NCBI GenBank assembly: GCA_910578465.1
Contig: CAJTPW010000003.1
Coordinates: 1-64,000, forward strand
Direction: 5' to 3'
Length of the DNA stretch: 64,000 bases
DNA from: an uncultured Vampirovibrio sp.
GTDB lineage: Bacteria > Cyanobacteriota > Vampirovibrionia > Gastranaerophilales > Gastranaerophilaceae
The first letter of the stretch is position 1; every line of letters begins with the position of its first letter. Under the pieces are notes generated by a model. That model was not told where the DNA came from. It made no database searches and saw only the letters and a list, made by a program, of their open reading frames with translations. Shown here in pieces: positions 33,552 through 41,953 of this stretch. Both the position numbers and the translations under genes were made by a program.

Positions 33552-33581
33552 AATTGTGCACTTAAAAAAATGAGTGCAATT
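33552..33581. promoter_or_regulatory. Inverted repeat upstream of prepilin gene 2 (candidate operator 2)
   Basis: AATTGTGCACT and AGTGCAATT form a near-perfect inverted repeat with a 10-nt centre, 53 nt before the prepilin ATG. It could be the operator for the divergent ribbon-helix-helix protein. Confidence 0.45.
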
Positions 33582-33634
33582 TGCAATAAATTATGTTATT
33601 ATTTCTTCAAATACATGTTTCAAAAGGAGTAATA

Positions 33635-35821
33635 ATGAAAAAATCTGCTTTCTCTCTTGTCGAAATGCTTATGGCGCTATTGGTTGCATCATTGCTTATG
33701 GCAGCCTTAGCCCCCGTTGTGACAAAAAGAATGAACGATACATTAATGGTTGATGATATTTCAACCCCGGGGCTTAAAGTATGGGCAGAGCCGGGAGAAT
33801 ATACATTTACGGTACCTGCGCAAACCGAATATTTACAAATTCAAGGTTCTGCAGGCGGCGGCGGAGGCGGGGGTGCTTCCATCAGAAAAATAGGCCCCAT
33901 AGAGATTTCAAGCGGAAGCTTTACTGTTCCAAAAGGTGTAAGCAAGGTGACATTTACGCTGATAGGCGGAGGCGGCGGAGGCGGAGCGGGATACGGTAAG
34001 GTTTTGAATGATACTTGCGATTCGCTTGTTTTACCTGCTTTTGCAGATTCTGGGAAAGATTTGTGTGTTTCAAACAGAACTCTGTCAGGTTGGAATTTTT
34101 TAGAAATAGCAAAACCTACGGAAACTGCAAAAAAGTTAACGTCCTGCTGGGTGCCAGACCCTGATGATACAACAAGTGTAACATCTTTTGCCTGTAATGC
34201 AATATCAAAACCGACCGCCTCAAAATATTTTACGGGAGGCGGCTGTAAAAAACCTTTGTGTAATTATCAGGGGGTGAAAATGTGGTGTAACAACGGGCTC
34301 GGTATGAGACTTTTTACAAAAAGCGAAATGGAGAGAATTGTTGCAGTAAGCACACCTGCGAATAATTTTAAATATCTTTTCGGCGAAGGATTGGATTTAG
34401 CTATACATCATTATGGAGGCGAGAGTATATTTGGAGATAACGGAACGATTGGCAATCAATCTGTCGGCATATGTAATTCTTTTAATGGGAATTTTACGTG
34501 TAATCCATGGGTACTTTTTGTTGAAGATTATAGACTTACTTTGACAAACAGAAGTATTAAGTACGACCCAAGAGATGCTGCTGTTTTTGAGGTCGAGGCA
34601 GGGCAGGTTCGCTGTGTCAAAGAAATAAACAACTGGAATTTTTTTGCAGGCGCAGGAGGTTCATCAGGTGCAAAGTTTACAAAAACAATTGATGTTTCTC
34701 CGAATGATGTAATATATTTTACAAAAGGAAAAGCAGGCAAGCAGGGGACACCTGGAGAAAGCGCCGTAAATTATTCGGGCGAAGAAAGCTGTGCTATACA
34801 TTATAACAGTAAGGAAGGCACAAATACAGCCTATTGTGCCAAAGGGGGCATGGGCGGAAACGGAGCAACGGAAGCAGCAAACGGGACAGCTCCTCTATCT
34901 TCTTCTGTTGCAAAATGTACAATTCAAAAGGCAGGAGAAAGTGTCAAAACGGTTACCGAAGGCTGCAGTCTTGTAATAACCGATAACGGAGGATTGGGCC
35001 ATGTTCCGATTGGAACAACAGGCGGCACAGGTGCGGGAGGGCTTTTGGGTGGAGATTTAGACATTAATAATGGCGAAGGACAATCCGCCGCAAATACGCA
35101 ATATGGCTATGGCGGAGGCGGAGGCTCCTGTAAAAGAGGGGTAAGACAGGCATTATTATGTTCTAAGGGCGGAGCAGGAGGTGCCGGGTTTGCTGTAATC
35201 GGTTATGACATTGTATCGCCCGGAGGAGGGGGCGGTGCGGGCGGAGCCGTCGGAAATAATGAATATTTGAAAGTAAAAGTCACCCCGCATGAAATTATTC
35301 ATATAACAGTGGGTGCGGGCGGAAGCGGAGGCCAGAATGCTTCATTTGCAACAAAGGGCGGAGATACAAAAATTATTGTAGATGAAGGCAAGAAACTTAT
35401 TGAGTTTGAAGGAGGTTTTGGCGGAGAACCAGGAGGTTTTACGGGTGAAGGTTTAAATGCCGTACAAAATGCAGGTATTGGAGGTGTTGGCGGAAGATAT
35501 CCTGACAGTAATTTTAATTTTATGGAACAGGATACAAAAGCTGACGGGAAACAGGGCGGCTTGAATAACGCAGGATATGACGGCGGGCAGGGAGGAGAAA
35601 CAAGGCTCGGTACAAAAGGCGCCTGCGGAGGCAAACAAATCCTTGAAAACATATGCAATAACAATTTAATAAACGGACTTGACGGCGCTATGCACAATAT
35701 TGTCCCTAATAAATACGGAGGTTCGGGCGGAGGCGGAGGCGGAAGCGACGGCGTACTACAAGGAACAGGCGGCGAAGGCGGTGCAGGTTATGTAAGGATA
35801 AGATGGGAGACAAACAAATAA
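33635..35821 (+). CDS. Giant glycine-rich prepilin-like protein 2 with internal lectin-like domain
   Basis: A 728-residue protein. The prepilin leader is short and normal, MKKSA, followed by FSLVEMLMALLVASLLMAALAP (Glu at +5, Ala at -1). AAAGGAG stands 5-6 nt before this ATG; an in-frame codon 42 nt upstream is less likely. The glycine-rich body is interrupted at about 165-330 by a Cys-containing domain with GMRLFTKSEMERI at its start and GQVRCVKE at its end, as in FISUMP/DUF1566 lectin-like domains. The same VRCV ending marks the orphan cassettes elsewhere in this window. The likely role is a pilus-tip or T2SS-linked adhesin (inference). It shares its 3' terminator module with prepilin gene 1. 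Confidence 0.78.
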   Translation: MKKSAFSLVEMLMALLVASLLMAALAPVVTKRMNDTLMVDDISTPGLKVWAEPGEYTFTVPAQTEYLQIQGSAGGGGGGGASIRKIGPIEISSGSFTVPKGVSKVTFTLIGGGGGGGAGYGKVLNDTCDSLVLPAFADSGKDLCVSNRTLSGWNFLEIAKPTETAKKLTSCWVPDPDDTTSVTSFACNAISKPTASKYFTGGGCKKPLCNYQGVKMWCNNGLGMRLFTKSEMERIVAVSTPANNFKYLFGEGLDLAIHHYGGESIFGDNGTIGNQSVGICNSFNGNFTCNPWVLFVEDYRLTLTNRSIKYDPRDAAVFEVEAGQVRCVKEINNWNFFAGAGGSSGAKFTKTIDVSPNDVIYFTKGKAGKQGTPGESAVNYSGEESCAIHYNSKEGTNTAYCAKGGMGGNGATEAANGTAPLSSSVAKCTIQKAGESVKTVTEGCSLVITDNGGLGHVPIGTTGGTGAGGLLGGDLDINNGEGQSAANTQYGYGGGGGSCKRGVRQALLCSKGGAGGAGFAVIGYDIVSPGGGGGAGGAVGNNEYLKVKVTPHEIIHITVGAGGSGGQNASFATKGGDTKIIVDEGKKLIEFEGGFGGEPGGFTGEGLNAVQNAGIGGVGGRYPDSNFNFMEQDTKADGKQGGLNNAGYDGGQGGETRLGTKGACGGKQILENICNNNLINGLDGAMHNIVPNKYGGSGGGGGGSDGVLQGTGGEGGAGYVRIRWETNK

Positions 35822-35840
35822 TTTGGATGAACAACTTTTC

Positions 35841-35872
35841 GGGGCGTATTTGTAACCTTTGCGCCCCTTTTC
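35841..35872 (+). terminator. Terminator of prepilin gene 2
   Basis: GGGGCG pairs with CGCCCC and is followed by TTTTCTTT. It is nearly identical over 40 nt to the terminator at 28384-28434. Confidence 0.88.
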
Positions 35873-35946
35873 TTTGCTTAAATATTTACCACTTTTTATG
35901 TTTCAATTATAATTTTTTATATAAATCAGTTTGGAGAAAGATTATT

Positions 35947-37431
35947 ATGGAATCGACAAATAATACACTGGATGGCATAAGGGAAGCGAGAATCCAAAAG
36001 CTGACCGATTTAATTGATAAAGGCATAAATCCTTACCCGTATTCATATGATAGGAATATAAGCGCTGCAGAACTTCAAAAAAGATATGAAAACCTGCCTG
36101 CAGGCGAAGAAACGGAAGACAGCTATTCCGTTGCAGGGCGTGTTATGGCAATGCGCAATACAGGTATGTTTATTGACCTTATGGATTCATCGGGCAAAAT
36201 TCAGATTTTTTCTCATAAAGAAAATTTAAGCGAGGATAAACTTGCTGTGTTAAAGCTTCTTGATGTAGGCGATATCGTAGGTTTTTCAGGCACGATAAGA
36301 AGAACTCCCAGAGGAGAATTGAGTATTAAGGCCCTTGATTTAAAACTGTTGTCAAAGGCACTAAGGCCTTTGCCTGAGAAGTTTCACGGGCTCGTGGATG
36401 TGGATACAAGATACAGGAAAAGATATCTTGATTTGGTTGTAAATCAGGAAGTGCGCGATACTTTCAGAAAAAGAAGTCTTATTATTCAAAAAATCAGAGA
36501 ATATTTAACAAAAGACGGATTTTTGGAAGTTGAAACGCCTATGCTTCAAACACAGGCAGGGGGCGCTTCTGCAAGACCTTTTGAAACTTTCCATAATGCT
36601 TTAAGTATGCCTATGTATATGAGAATAGCGCCTGAATTGCACTTAAAAAGGCTTCTTGTGGGCGGCTTGAGCGAGAAAATCTTTGAATTGAACAGAAACT
36701 TTAGAAACGAAGGTATAGACATCCGCCACAACCCCGAGTTTACAATGCTTGAACTGTATCAGGCATATGTTGATTATAACGATATGATGGTGCTTTTGGA
36801 AAATATGGTTGCATCGGTTGCGATGGATGTTTTAGGGACAACCAAAATCACATTTCAGGGTAAAGAGCTTGATTTAACTCCTCCGTGGGATAGAAAAACA
36901 ATGCTTGGTGCCATTAAAGAATTCACAGGGGTTGATTTTAGTGAAAAATTAACCGTGGAAGAAGCTGCCGCAGAAGCAAAGAAAATGGGCATAGAGGTTG
37001 AAGAATCAGACAGCTGGGGCAAAATTTTGGATAAGATTTTTGAAGAAAAGGTTGAACCCAAATTAATTCAGCCTGTCCATATTTTAGACTATCCGAGGGA
37101 CATTTCGCCGCTTGCAAAGGTGCATAGGGATAACCCGAGATTGACCGAAAGGTTTGAAACTAGAATTAACGGCTGGGAAGTTTCAAACGCATTTTCAGAA
37201 CTTACAGACCCGATTGACCAGAGAAACAGGTTTGAAGCGCAGGCAAAAGCCAAGGCAGCAGGCGATGAAGAGGCTATGGGCATTGATGAAGACTTTATTG
37301 AAGCACTTGAAGTTGCTATGCCTCCCGCAGGCGGTATGGGCATTGGAATCGACCGTCTTGTAATGCTTTTAACTGATTCGCCTTCAATCAGGGATGTTAT
37401 CGCATTCCCTACCATGCGCCCAAAAGCATAA
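35947..37431 (+). CDS. lysS: Lysyl-tRNA synthetase (class II)
   Basis: It charges tRNA-Lys. I start it at 35947 (MESTNNTLDG), 10 nt after GGAGA; upstream in-frame codons would run through the prepilin terminator. The OB-fold anticodon-binding domain spans about 60-150 (VAGRVMAMRNTGMF). Class II motif 2 is FELNRNFRNEGIDIRHNPEFT and motif 3 is GMGIGIDRLVMLL near the C-terminus. 494 residues, typical. It ends in a hairpin shared with the convergent acetyltransferase gene. Confidence 0.96.
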   Translation: MESTNNTLDGIREARIQKLTDLIDKGINPYPYSYDRNISAAELQKRYENLPAGEETEDSYSVAGRVMAMRNTGMFIDLMDSSGKIQIFSHKENLSEDKLAVLKLLDVGDIVGFSGTIRRTPRGELSIKALDLKLLSKALRPLPEKFHGLVDVDTRYRKRYLDLVVNQEVRDTFRKRSLIIQKIREYLTKDGFLEVETPMLQTQAGGASARPFETFHNALSMPMYMRIAPELHLKRLLVGGLSEKIFELNRNFRNEGIDIRHNPEFTMLELYQAYVDYNDMMVLLENMVASVAMDVLGTTKITFQGKELDLTPPWDRKTMLGAIKEFTGVDFSEKLTVEEAAAEAKKMGIEVEESDSWGKILDKIFEEKVEPKLIQPVHILDYPRDISPLAKVHRDNPRLTERFETRINGWEVSNAFSELTDPIDQRNRFEAQAKAKAAGDEEAMGIDEDFIEALEVAMPPAGGMGIGIDRLVMLLTDSPSIRDVIAFPTMRPKA

Positions 37432-37449
37432 GTTTTTGATTTATAAATA

Positions 37450-37480
37450 AAGCGTCCGTGCTTTTGCAGGGCGCTTTTTT
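37450..37480 (+). terminator. Terminator of lysS
   Basis: AAGCGTCC pairs with GGGCGCTT (one G-U) and is followed by six T. It reaches the last codon of the convergent acetyltransferase gene. Confidence 0.85.
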
Positions 37481-37997
37481 AAACCTTTTTCTTAAGGTAT
37501 ATCATATCCTTTAACTGTATGCCGTTTTCGATTATCGGGCGGGGATAATTTTTAATGAAGAAATTTTCTATTCTCGAAAATTCGACAAAGCCGCGTTTTT
37601 TGTAAAAATTTAAGGTTTTTTCATTTTCGCCTGTACCGAGGATGATATCAAAGCCTTCGTATTTTTTAAAAATGTATTCAAGCAAAAAGCTTGCGCAGCC
37701 TTGGTTTTGAAACTTCGGGTACGTTGCAAGGTTTTTAATTTCAACAGTGGTTTTATTGGCAAAAATCAGCGCGCAGACAGATTTTAAAATCCCTGAATCG
37801 TAGAGTGCATAAAGGTTTCCAATATCAAGATATTTGCAGACCATAGTTTCTTCTTCATCCCCAATCAGAAGAATGTCCATAAAATTTTCTTTGTCCTCTT
37901 TGATTTCTTTAACGGTGCGATTTTGCACAGTTTCGTCATTTTTATCCGTTGTTTGCACATGGCTTTGTGCGCTAGCCGTTAATCGCAAAATACACAT
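37479..37997 (-). CDS. GNAT-family N-acetyltransferase
   Basis: A putative acetyl-CoA-dependent transferase. The acetyl-CoA loop Q-x-x-G-x-A/G is seen as FQNQGCASFLLEYIF, following the strand VEIKNLATYP, and the late motif is NEKTLNFYKKRGF. The start is uncertain. The ATG used here overlaps xerD by 26 nt and has no spaced ribosome binding site. The conserved part begins about residue 30 (VKEIKEDKENF), so GTG at 37928 is another candidate. Substrate unknown. Probably co-transcribed with xerD. Confidence 0.8.
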   Translation of the reverse strand: MCILRLTASAQSHVQTTDKNDETVQNRTVKEIKEDKENFMDILLIGDEEETMVCKYLDIGNLYALYDSGILKSVCALIFANKTTVEIKNLATYPKFQNQGCASFLLEYIFKKYEGFDIILGTGENEKTLNFYKKRGFVEFSRIENFFIKNYPRPIIENGIQLKDMIYLKKKV

Positions 37998-38841
37998 CCT
38001 TTAAATGTTTCTTTGAAATGTGGGTGTAAAGCTGTGTCGTTACTATGTTTGCATGCCCCAAAAGTTCTTGAACGACTCTTAAATCCGCCCCGTTTTCAAG
38101 CAAATGTGTGGCGAATGTATGCCGAATTGTGTGCGGAGAGATTGATTTATGAATAATGTCTCCAAGGTTTCGAATAAAGCAGTAAACCCATTGACGGGTG
38201 ATTTTTTCCGCAAAATTGTTTAAAAACACCCTTGTTTCATCTCTTTTTTTTGAATTTGAAAGTTGAAGATTTATCTCCCGCTCTTTAAGATAGCTTTTAA
38301 GGGCGGTTTTTGCTTTTGTGCCAATCGGAATAACGCGTTCTTTGCTGCCTTTTCCGATTGTTCTTATTGTATCGTTTTTAAAATCTATGTTTTTAATATC
38401 AAGATTAACAAGCTCTGAAACCCTGAGCCCTGTTGCATACAGGAGTTCAAACACTGCAAGTTCGCGTGTATCCATTTTTTCTTTAAACAGTTTTTCAATT
38501 TCACTCATAGTCATTACTTTTGGCAGTTTTTTTGAAACTTTCGGGGAGGCTATGGAAAGTGCAGGGTTTGCTTTTATTTCTTTTACGGAGCATAAATATC
38601 TGAAGAAGCCTTTTATTGAAGCTATCTTTCTTGTTATTGTCGCTGTGTTGGCGCCATTTCTTCCTAAATGTTTTATGTAATCACTCAAATGACTCCTTTT
38701 AATATCTTCCATATTTGCTATATTGCCCAAAAATTCAAAGAATAAAAAAAGGTCGTTTTTATAAGCAGCAATAGTATTTGCGCTTAAGCCGCGCTCGATT
38801 TCAAGATATGATAAATAATCACATACAAGTTCCATAACCAT
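37972..38841 (-). CDS. xerD: Tyrosine recombinase XerC/XerD-like
   Basis: A site-specific recombinase that resolves chromosome dimers at dif. The N-terminal SAM-like domain is followed by a catalytic domain with Arg in ATGLRVSEL, Lys in GKGSKERVIP, H-x-x-R in PHTIRHTFATHLL, His in LLGHANIVTT and the tyrosine nucleophile in QLYTHIS. 289 residues, normal. It lies upstream of the GNAT gene with overlap. XerC versus XerD cannot be settled by eye; cyanobacterial relatives often have one Xer. No dif site was identified. Confidence 0.88.
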   Translation of the reverse strand: MVMELVCDYLSYLEIERGLSANTIAAYKNDLFLFFEFLGNIANMEDIKRSHLSDYIKHLGRNGANTATITRKIASIKGFFRYLCSVKEIKANPALSIASPKVSKKLPKVMTMSEIEKLFKEKMDTRELAVFELLYATGLRVSELVNLDIKNIDFKNDTIRTIGKGSKERVIPIGTKAKTALKSYLKEREINLQLSNSKKRDETRVFLNNFAEKITRQWVYCFIRNLGDIIHKSISPHTIRHTFATHLLENGADLRVVQELLGHANIVTTQLYTHISKKHLKDVYFAING

Positions 38842-38938
38842 AAAGTTATTTTATAGCCGTTTAGGAATATTTGTTAAGCTTTAAATGTATGATATTTAAA
38901 ATATGTTAGGGTAATTTATCTATGGTTGTTTAAAACAA

Positions 38939-38972
38939 AAAAGACGGGCTGAATTCAAAAAGCCCGTCTTTT
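38939..38972 (-). terminator. Terminator of ftsZ
   Basis: AAAAGACGGGCT pairs perfectly with AGCCCGTCTTTT around a 10-nt loop, 17 nt past the ftsZ stop. Confidence 0.93.
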
Positions 38973-38989
38973 AAAATTATTTTTCCCTC

Positions 38990-40183
38990 TTATCTTTTAG
39001 GATTTAAGAATTCCGGAATATCAAGCAACCCGCCGCCTGCAGGCTCATGGGACGGTCTTGAAGGCTCAAAGAAAGTCTGGCTCGGTTGCTGTTGAGGTTG
39101 AGCAGGCTTACTTCCTAAATCAGAGAATGATAAACCGCCGCCAAAGATATCAGCCGCACTTAACTTTCTTTCCTGTGCCTGCGGAGCACTGTTGTCTTTA
39201 AGCTGGAAGCCTGTTGCGATAACCGTAATCTGGATTTCTCCCTGAATTCTGTCATCAATAACGGAACCAAAGATAACTTCGGCATTATCTGCAACAGCAT
39301 CGTGAATAACACTTGCGGCTTCGTTTACTTCGTGAAGCGTCATATCGGGACCGCCTGAAACGTTCATAATGATACCTGTTGCACCGTTAATTGAGGTTTC
39401 AAGAAGTTTAGAGTTAATTGCAAGTTTGGCTGCTTCCATAGCCCTGCCTTCGCCTGAAGCTTTACCGATACCCATTAATGCAGAACCTGAAGCCTGCATT
39501 ACGGCACGAACGTCGGCAAAGTCTACGTTGATTAAACCGGGGATAACGATGATATCTGAAATGCCCTGAACACCTCTTAAAAGAACTTCGTCAACAACAA
39601 GGAACGCATCTCTCATTGTTGTGCGTCTTTCAACTACTTCAATCAGTTTATCGTTAGGGATAACTATGAGGGCATCAACATTTTCTTTTAATTTTTCCAA
39701 ACCTGCAACGGCCTGATTCATACGTTTTTTGCCTTCAAAGCCAAAGGGTTTTGTTACAACGCCGATTGTCAGGGCGCCTAATTCTTTAGCAATTTTTGCA
39801 ACAACGGGAGCAGCACCTGTTCCTGTTCCGCCGCCCATACCTGCAGTTACAAACACCATATCGGAGCCGTCAAGTGCAACCAATAAATCTTCTCTGGATT
39901 CTTCAGCCGCTTTTTCGCCAACCGATGGGTCACCGCCTGCGCCAAGACCGCTTGTGAGTTTTGCACCCAATTGAATTTTTTTGGGAGCTGATGACATTTC
40001 AAGAACCTGTGCATCAGTGTTCATTGCCCAAAACTCAACGCCGCCAAGACCGGCTTTTATCATTCGATTAACAGCATTTCCGCCGCCGCCGCCAACACCT
40101 ATAACCTTAATATTGGCTTGAGAAGAAAATCTGCTGTAATCGGTTGTCTTTCTATCATAGTTATCTAGTCTGAACTTTTCCAC
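38990..40183 (-). CDS. ftsZ: Cell division protein FtsZ
   Basis: The tubulin-like GTPase forming the division ring. The signature GGGTGTG is at 117-123, preceded by the N-terminal GVGGGGGNAVNRM, and the T7 synergy loop is seen in NVDFADVRAVM. A glutamine/proline-rich linker leads to the conserved C-terminal peptide LDIPEFLNPKR that binds FtsA/SepF-type partners. 397 residues. It stands alone here, away from a dcw cluster, and about 270 nt separates it from divergent glnA. Confidence 0.97.
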   Translation of the reverse strand: MEKFRLDNYDRKTTDYSRFSSQANIKVIGVGGGGGNAVNRMIKAGLGGVEFWAMNTDAQVLEMSSAPKKIQLGAKLTSGLGAGGDPSVGEKAAEESREDLLVALDGSDMVFVTAGMGGGTGTGAAPVVAKIAKELGALTIGVVTKPFGFEGKKRMNQAVAGLEKLKENVDALIVIPNDKLIEVVERRTTMRDAFLVVDEVLLRGVQGISDIIVIPGLINVDFADVRAVMQASGSALMGIGKASGEGRAMEAAKLAINSKLLETSINGATGIIMNVSGGPDMTLHEVNEAASVIHDAVADNAEVIFGSVIDDRIQGEIQITVIATGFQLKDNSAPQAQERKLSAADIFGGGLSFSDLGSKPAQPQQQPSQTFFEPSRPSHEPAGGGLLDIPEFLNPKR

Positions 40184-40375
40184 TTTATGTGACCCTCATA
40201 TTGTTTTAAACGTTTTTTGGTTATTATTGTAGTAATTCTATTTATTACTATATGTAAAAAGCATGGATAAGTAAAGCTTTTAATATAATTATCCCCAAAT
40301 TTTAACAAAATTCAATTAATATTTACATAACTTTATGTTTTCAAAGCCTGGTGCCAAACTTTATTTACTACATTT

Positions 40376-40425
40376 GTAACAAATGTTACAATATTTTGAC
40401 TTAATCTGCCATGTCGGGTAATAAT
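40376..40425 (+). promoter_or_regulatory. glnA promoter with NtcA-type box
   Basis: The perfect palindrome GTAACAAATGTTAC (40376-40389) fits the NtcA consensus GTA-N8-TAC. Six nt later comes TTGACT (40396-40401), 17 nt, then TAATAAT (40419-40425). The mRNA leader is about 25 nt with AGGAGG at 40442-40447. The box lies just upstream of a complete -35, unlike classical NtcA class II promoters where it replaces the -35. Confidence 0.65.
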
Positions 40426-40454
40426 AGGGAGGTAAAATACCAGGAGGAATTAAA

Positions 40455-41807
40455 ATGGATTACATCCCTGAACAAGGAAAAGCATTAACAAAAGAGGAAA
40501 TCAAAAGCATTATCGAAAAAAATAATGTTCGATTTATCCGTCTTCAGTTTGTTGATATCAATGGTAAGGTTAAAAATATGGCCGTTCCTGCCACTCAGAT
40601 TGATAAGGTTTTAAATAACGAATGTATGCTTGACGGCTCTTCAATCAAGGGCTTTAGAAGCATAGAAACTTCTGATATGTACTTTTTCCCTGATCTTTCA
40701 ACATTTTCACTTCTTCCCTGGCGGAAAAACGAAGAAGAAGGTACAAATGTTGCAAGAATTATCTGCGATATTCATAACGCGGACGGTTCTCCTTTTGAAG
40801 GGTGCCCCAGATGTAACTTAAAAAGAGTTTTGAAAGAAGCTGCAGATATGGGCTATGTTTTAAATGTGGGTCCTGAAGCCGAATTTTTCTTATTCAACAC
40901 GGATGAAAACGGCAGACCCGTTTTGGAAACGCACGATAAAGCAGGATATTATGACGTTGGGCCTGATGATAGGGGTGAAAATGTTCGTGCTCAAATGGTT
41001 GAAACCTTAACCAAAATGGGTTTTGATATTGAAGCGAGCCACCACGAAGTTGCAGACGGACAACACGAAATTGATTTTAAATATGCCGATGCTCTTACAA
41101 CCGCAGATAATGTTGTTTCTTTTAAATATGCAGTTAAAGCGGTTGCCGCAAAGAATAATTTATACGCAACCTTTATGCCAAAGCCGATATTCGGGATAAA
41201 CGGTTCCGGGATGCACTGTAATGTTTCGCTTTTTAAAGACGGTAAAAATGCTTTCTATGATGAAAATGCACCTTACCAGCTTTCAAACGAGGCTATGTAT
41301 TCTATAGGTTCTCTGCTTGAAAATGTTATGGGCTTCACTGCTGTTTCAAATCCTTCCGTAAACAGTTATAAAAGGCTTGTTCCCGGGTACGAAGCACCTG
41401 TTTACCTTGCATGGTCTCTTGCAAACAGAAGTGCTTTAATCAGGGTTCCTGCAAAGCGCGGAAACGGTACAAGAATTGAGCTCAGATCACCTGATCCTTC
41501 CTGCAATCCTTATCTTGTGTTTGCTGTAATGCTCACTGCTATGCTTGATGGGATTAAAAACAAAATTAATCCGCCGAAACAAACCGAAGAAAATATTTAC
41601 GATATGAATGCAAAAGAAAGAGCAGAAAAAGGTATAGCATCACTTCCCGGGGCATTGAACGAAGCCATTTATCTAATGAAGAAGAATGACCTTGTAAAGC
41701 GCGCGCTTGGCGAGCATATTTATAACGAATTTGTTTCATCAAAGGAAAAAGAATGGGATGATTACAGAACCAAAGTTTCAAGATGGGAAGTTGAAAACTA
41801 TCTGTAG
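40455..41807 (+). CDS. glnA: Glutamine synthetase type I
   Basis: It assimilates ammonia: glutamate + NH3 + ATP to glutamine. Motifs: beta-grasp start VRFIRLQFVDINGKVKN, DGSSIKGF, the metal-binding EAEFFLF and HHEVADGQHEIDF, GSGMHCNVSLF, NPSVNSYKRLVPGYEAP, and IELRSPDPSCNPY. At 450 residues and with NIYDMNAKERAEKG in place of the adenylylation loop of enteric enzymes, it looks closer to the GSI-alpha type, so regulation is probably transcriptional or by feedback. A CRP-family (NtcA-like) palindrome stands in its promoter. Confidence 0.95.
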   Translation: MDYIPEQGKALTKEEIKSIIEKNNVRFIRLQFVDINGKVKNMAVPATQIDKVLNNECMLDGSSIKGFRSIETSDMYFFPDLSTFSLLPWRKNEEEGTNVARIICDIHNADGSPFEGCPRCNLKRVLKEAADMGYVLNVGPEAEFFLFNTDENGRPVLETHDKAGYYDVGPDDRGENVRAQMVETLTKMGFDIEASHHEVADGQHEIDFKYADALTTADNVVSFKYAVKAVAAKNNLYATFMPKPIFGINGSGMHCNVSLFKDGKNAFYDENAPYQLSNEAMYSIGSLLENVMGFTAVSNPSVNSYKRLVPGYEAPVYLAWSLANRSALIRVPAKRGNGTRIELRSPDPSCNPYLVFAVMLTAMLDGIKNKINPPKQTEENIYDMNAKERAEKGIASLPGALNEAIYLMKKNDLVKRALGEHIYNEFVSSKEKEWDDYRTKVSRWEVENYL

Positions 41808-41901
41808 TCGGTTTTAATGCGCAGTTTCAGAGCAACCGTTCATCGGGTTTGTTCGGTGCTGAAAAGTTAAAATCAAAAAAAGTTCATAAAGTGTTCTTTA
41901 A

Positions 41902-41932
41902 AAAATACCTCCTGAAATTCAGGAGGTATTTT
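41902..41932. terminator. Bidirectional terminator between glnA and gyrB
   Basis: AAAATACCTCCT pairs perfectly with AGGAGGTATTTT (7-nt loop). It separates the convergent glnA and gyrB genes and suits both strands. Confidence 0.93.
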
Positions 41933-41953
41933 GTTGGTTAAATTTTGCACTTA

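Noticed and set aside
40376..40389. Palindrome as an FNR or CRP site
   Set aside because: The half sites GTAAC/GTTAC do not match TGTGA or TTGAT; the NtcA-type GTA-N8-TAC reading fits better.
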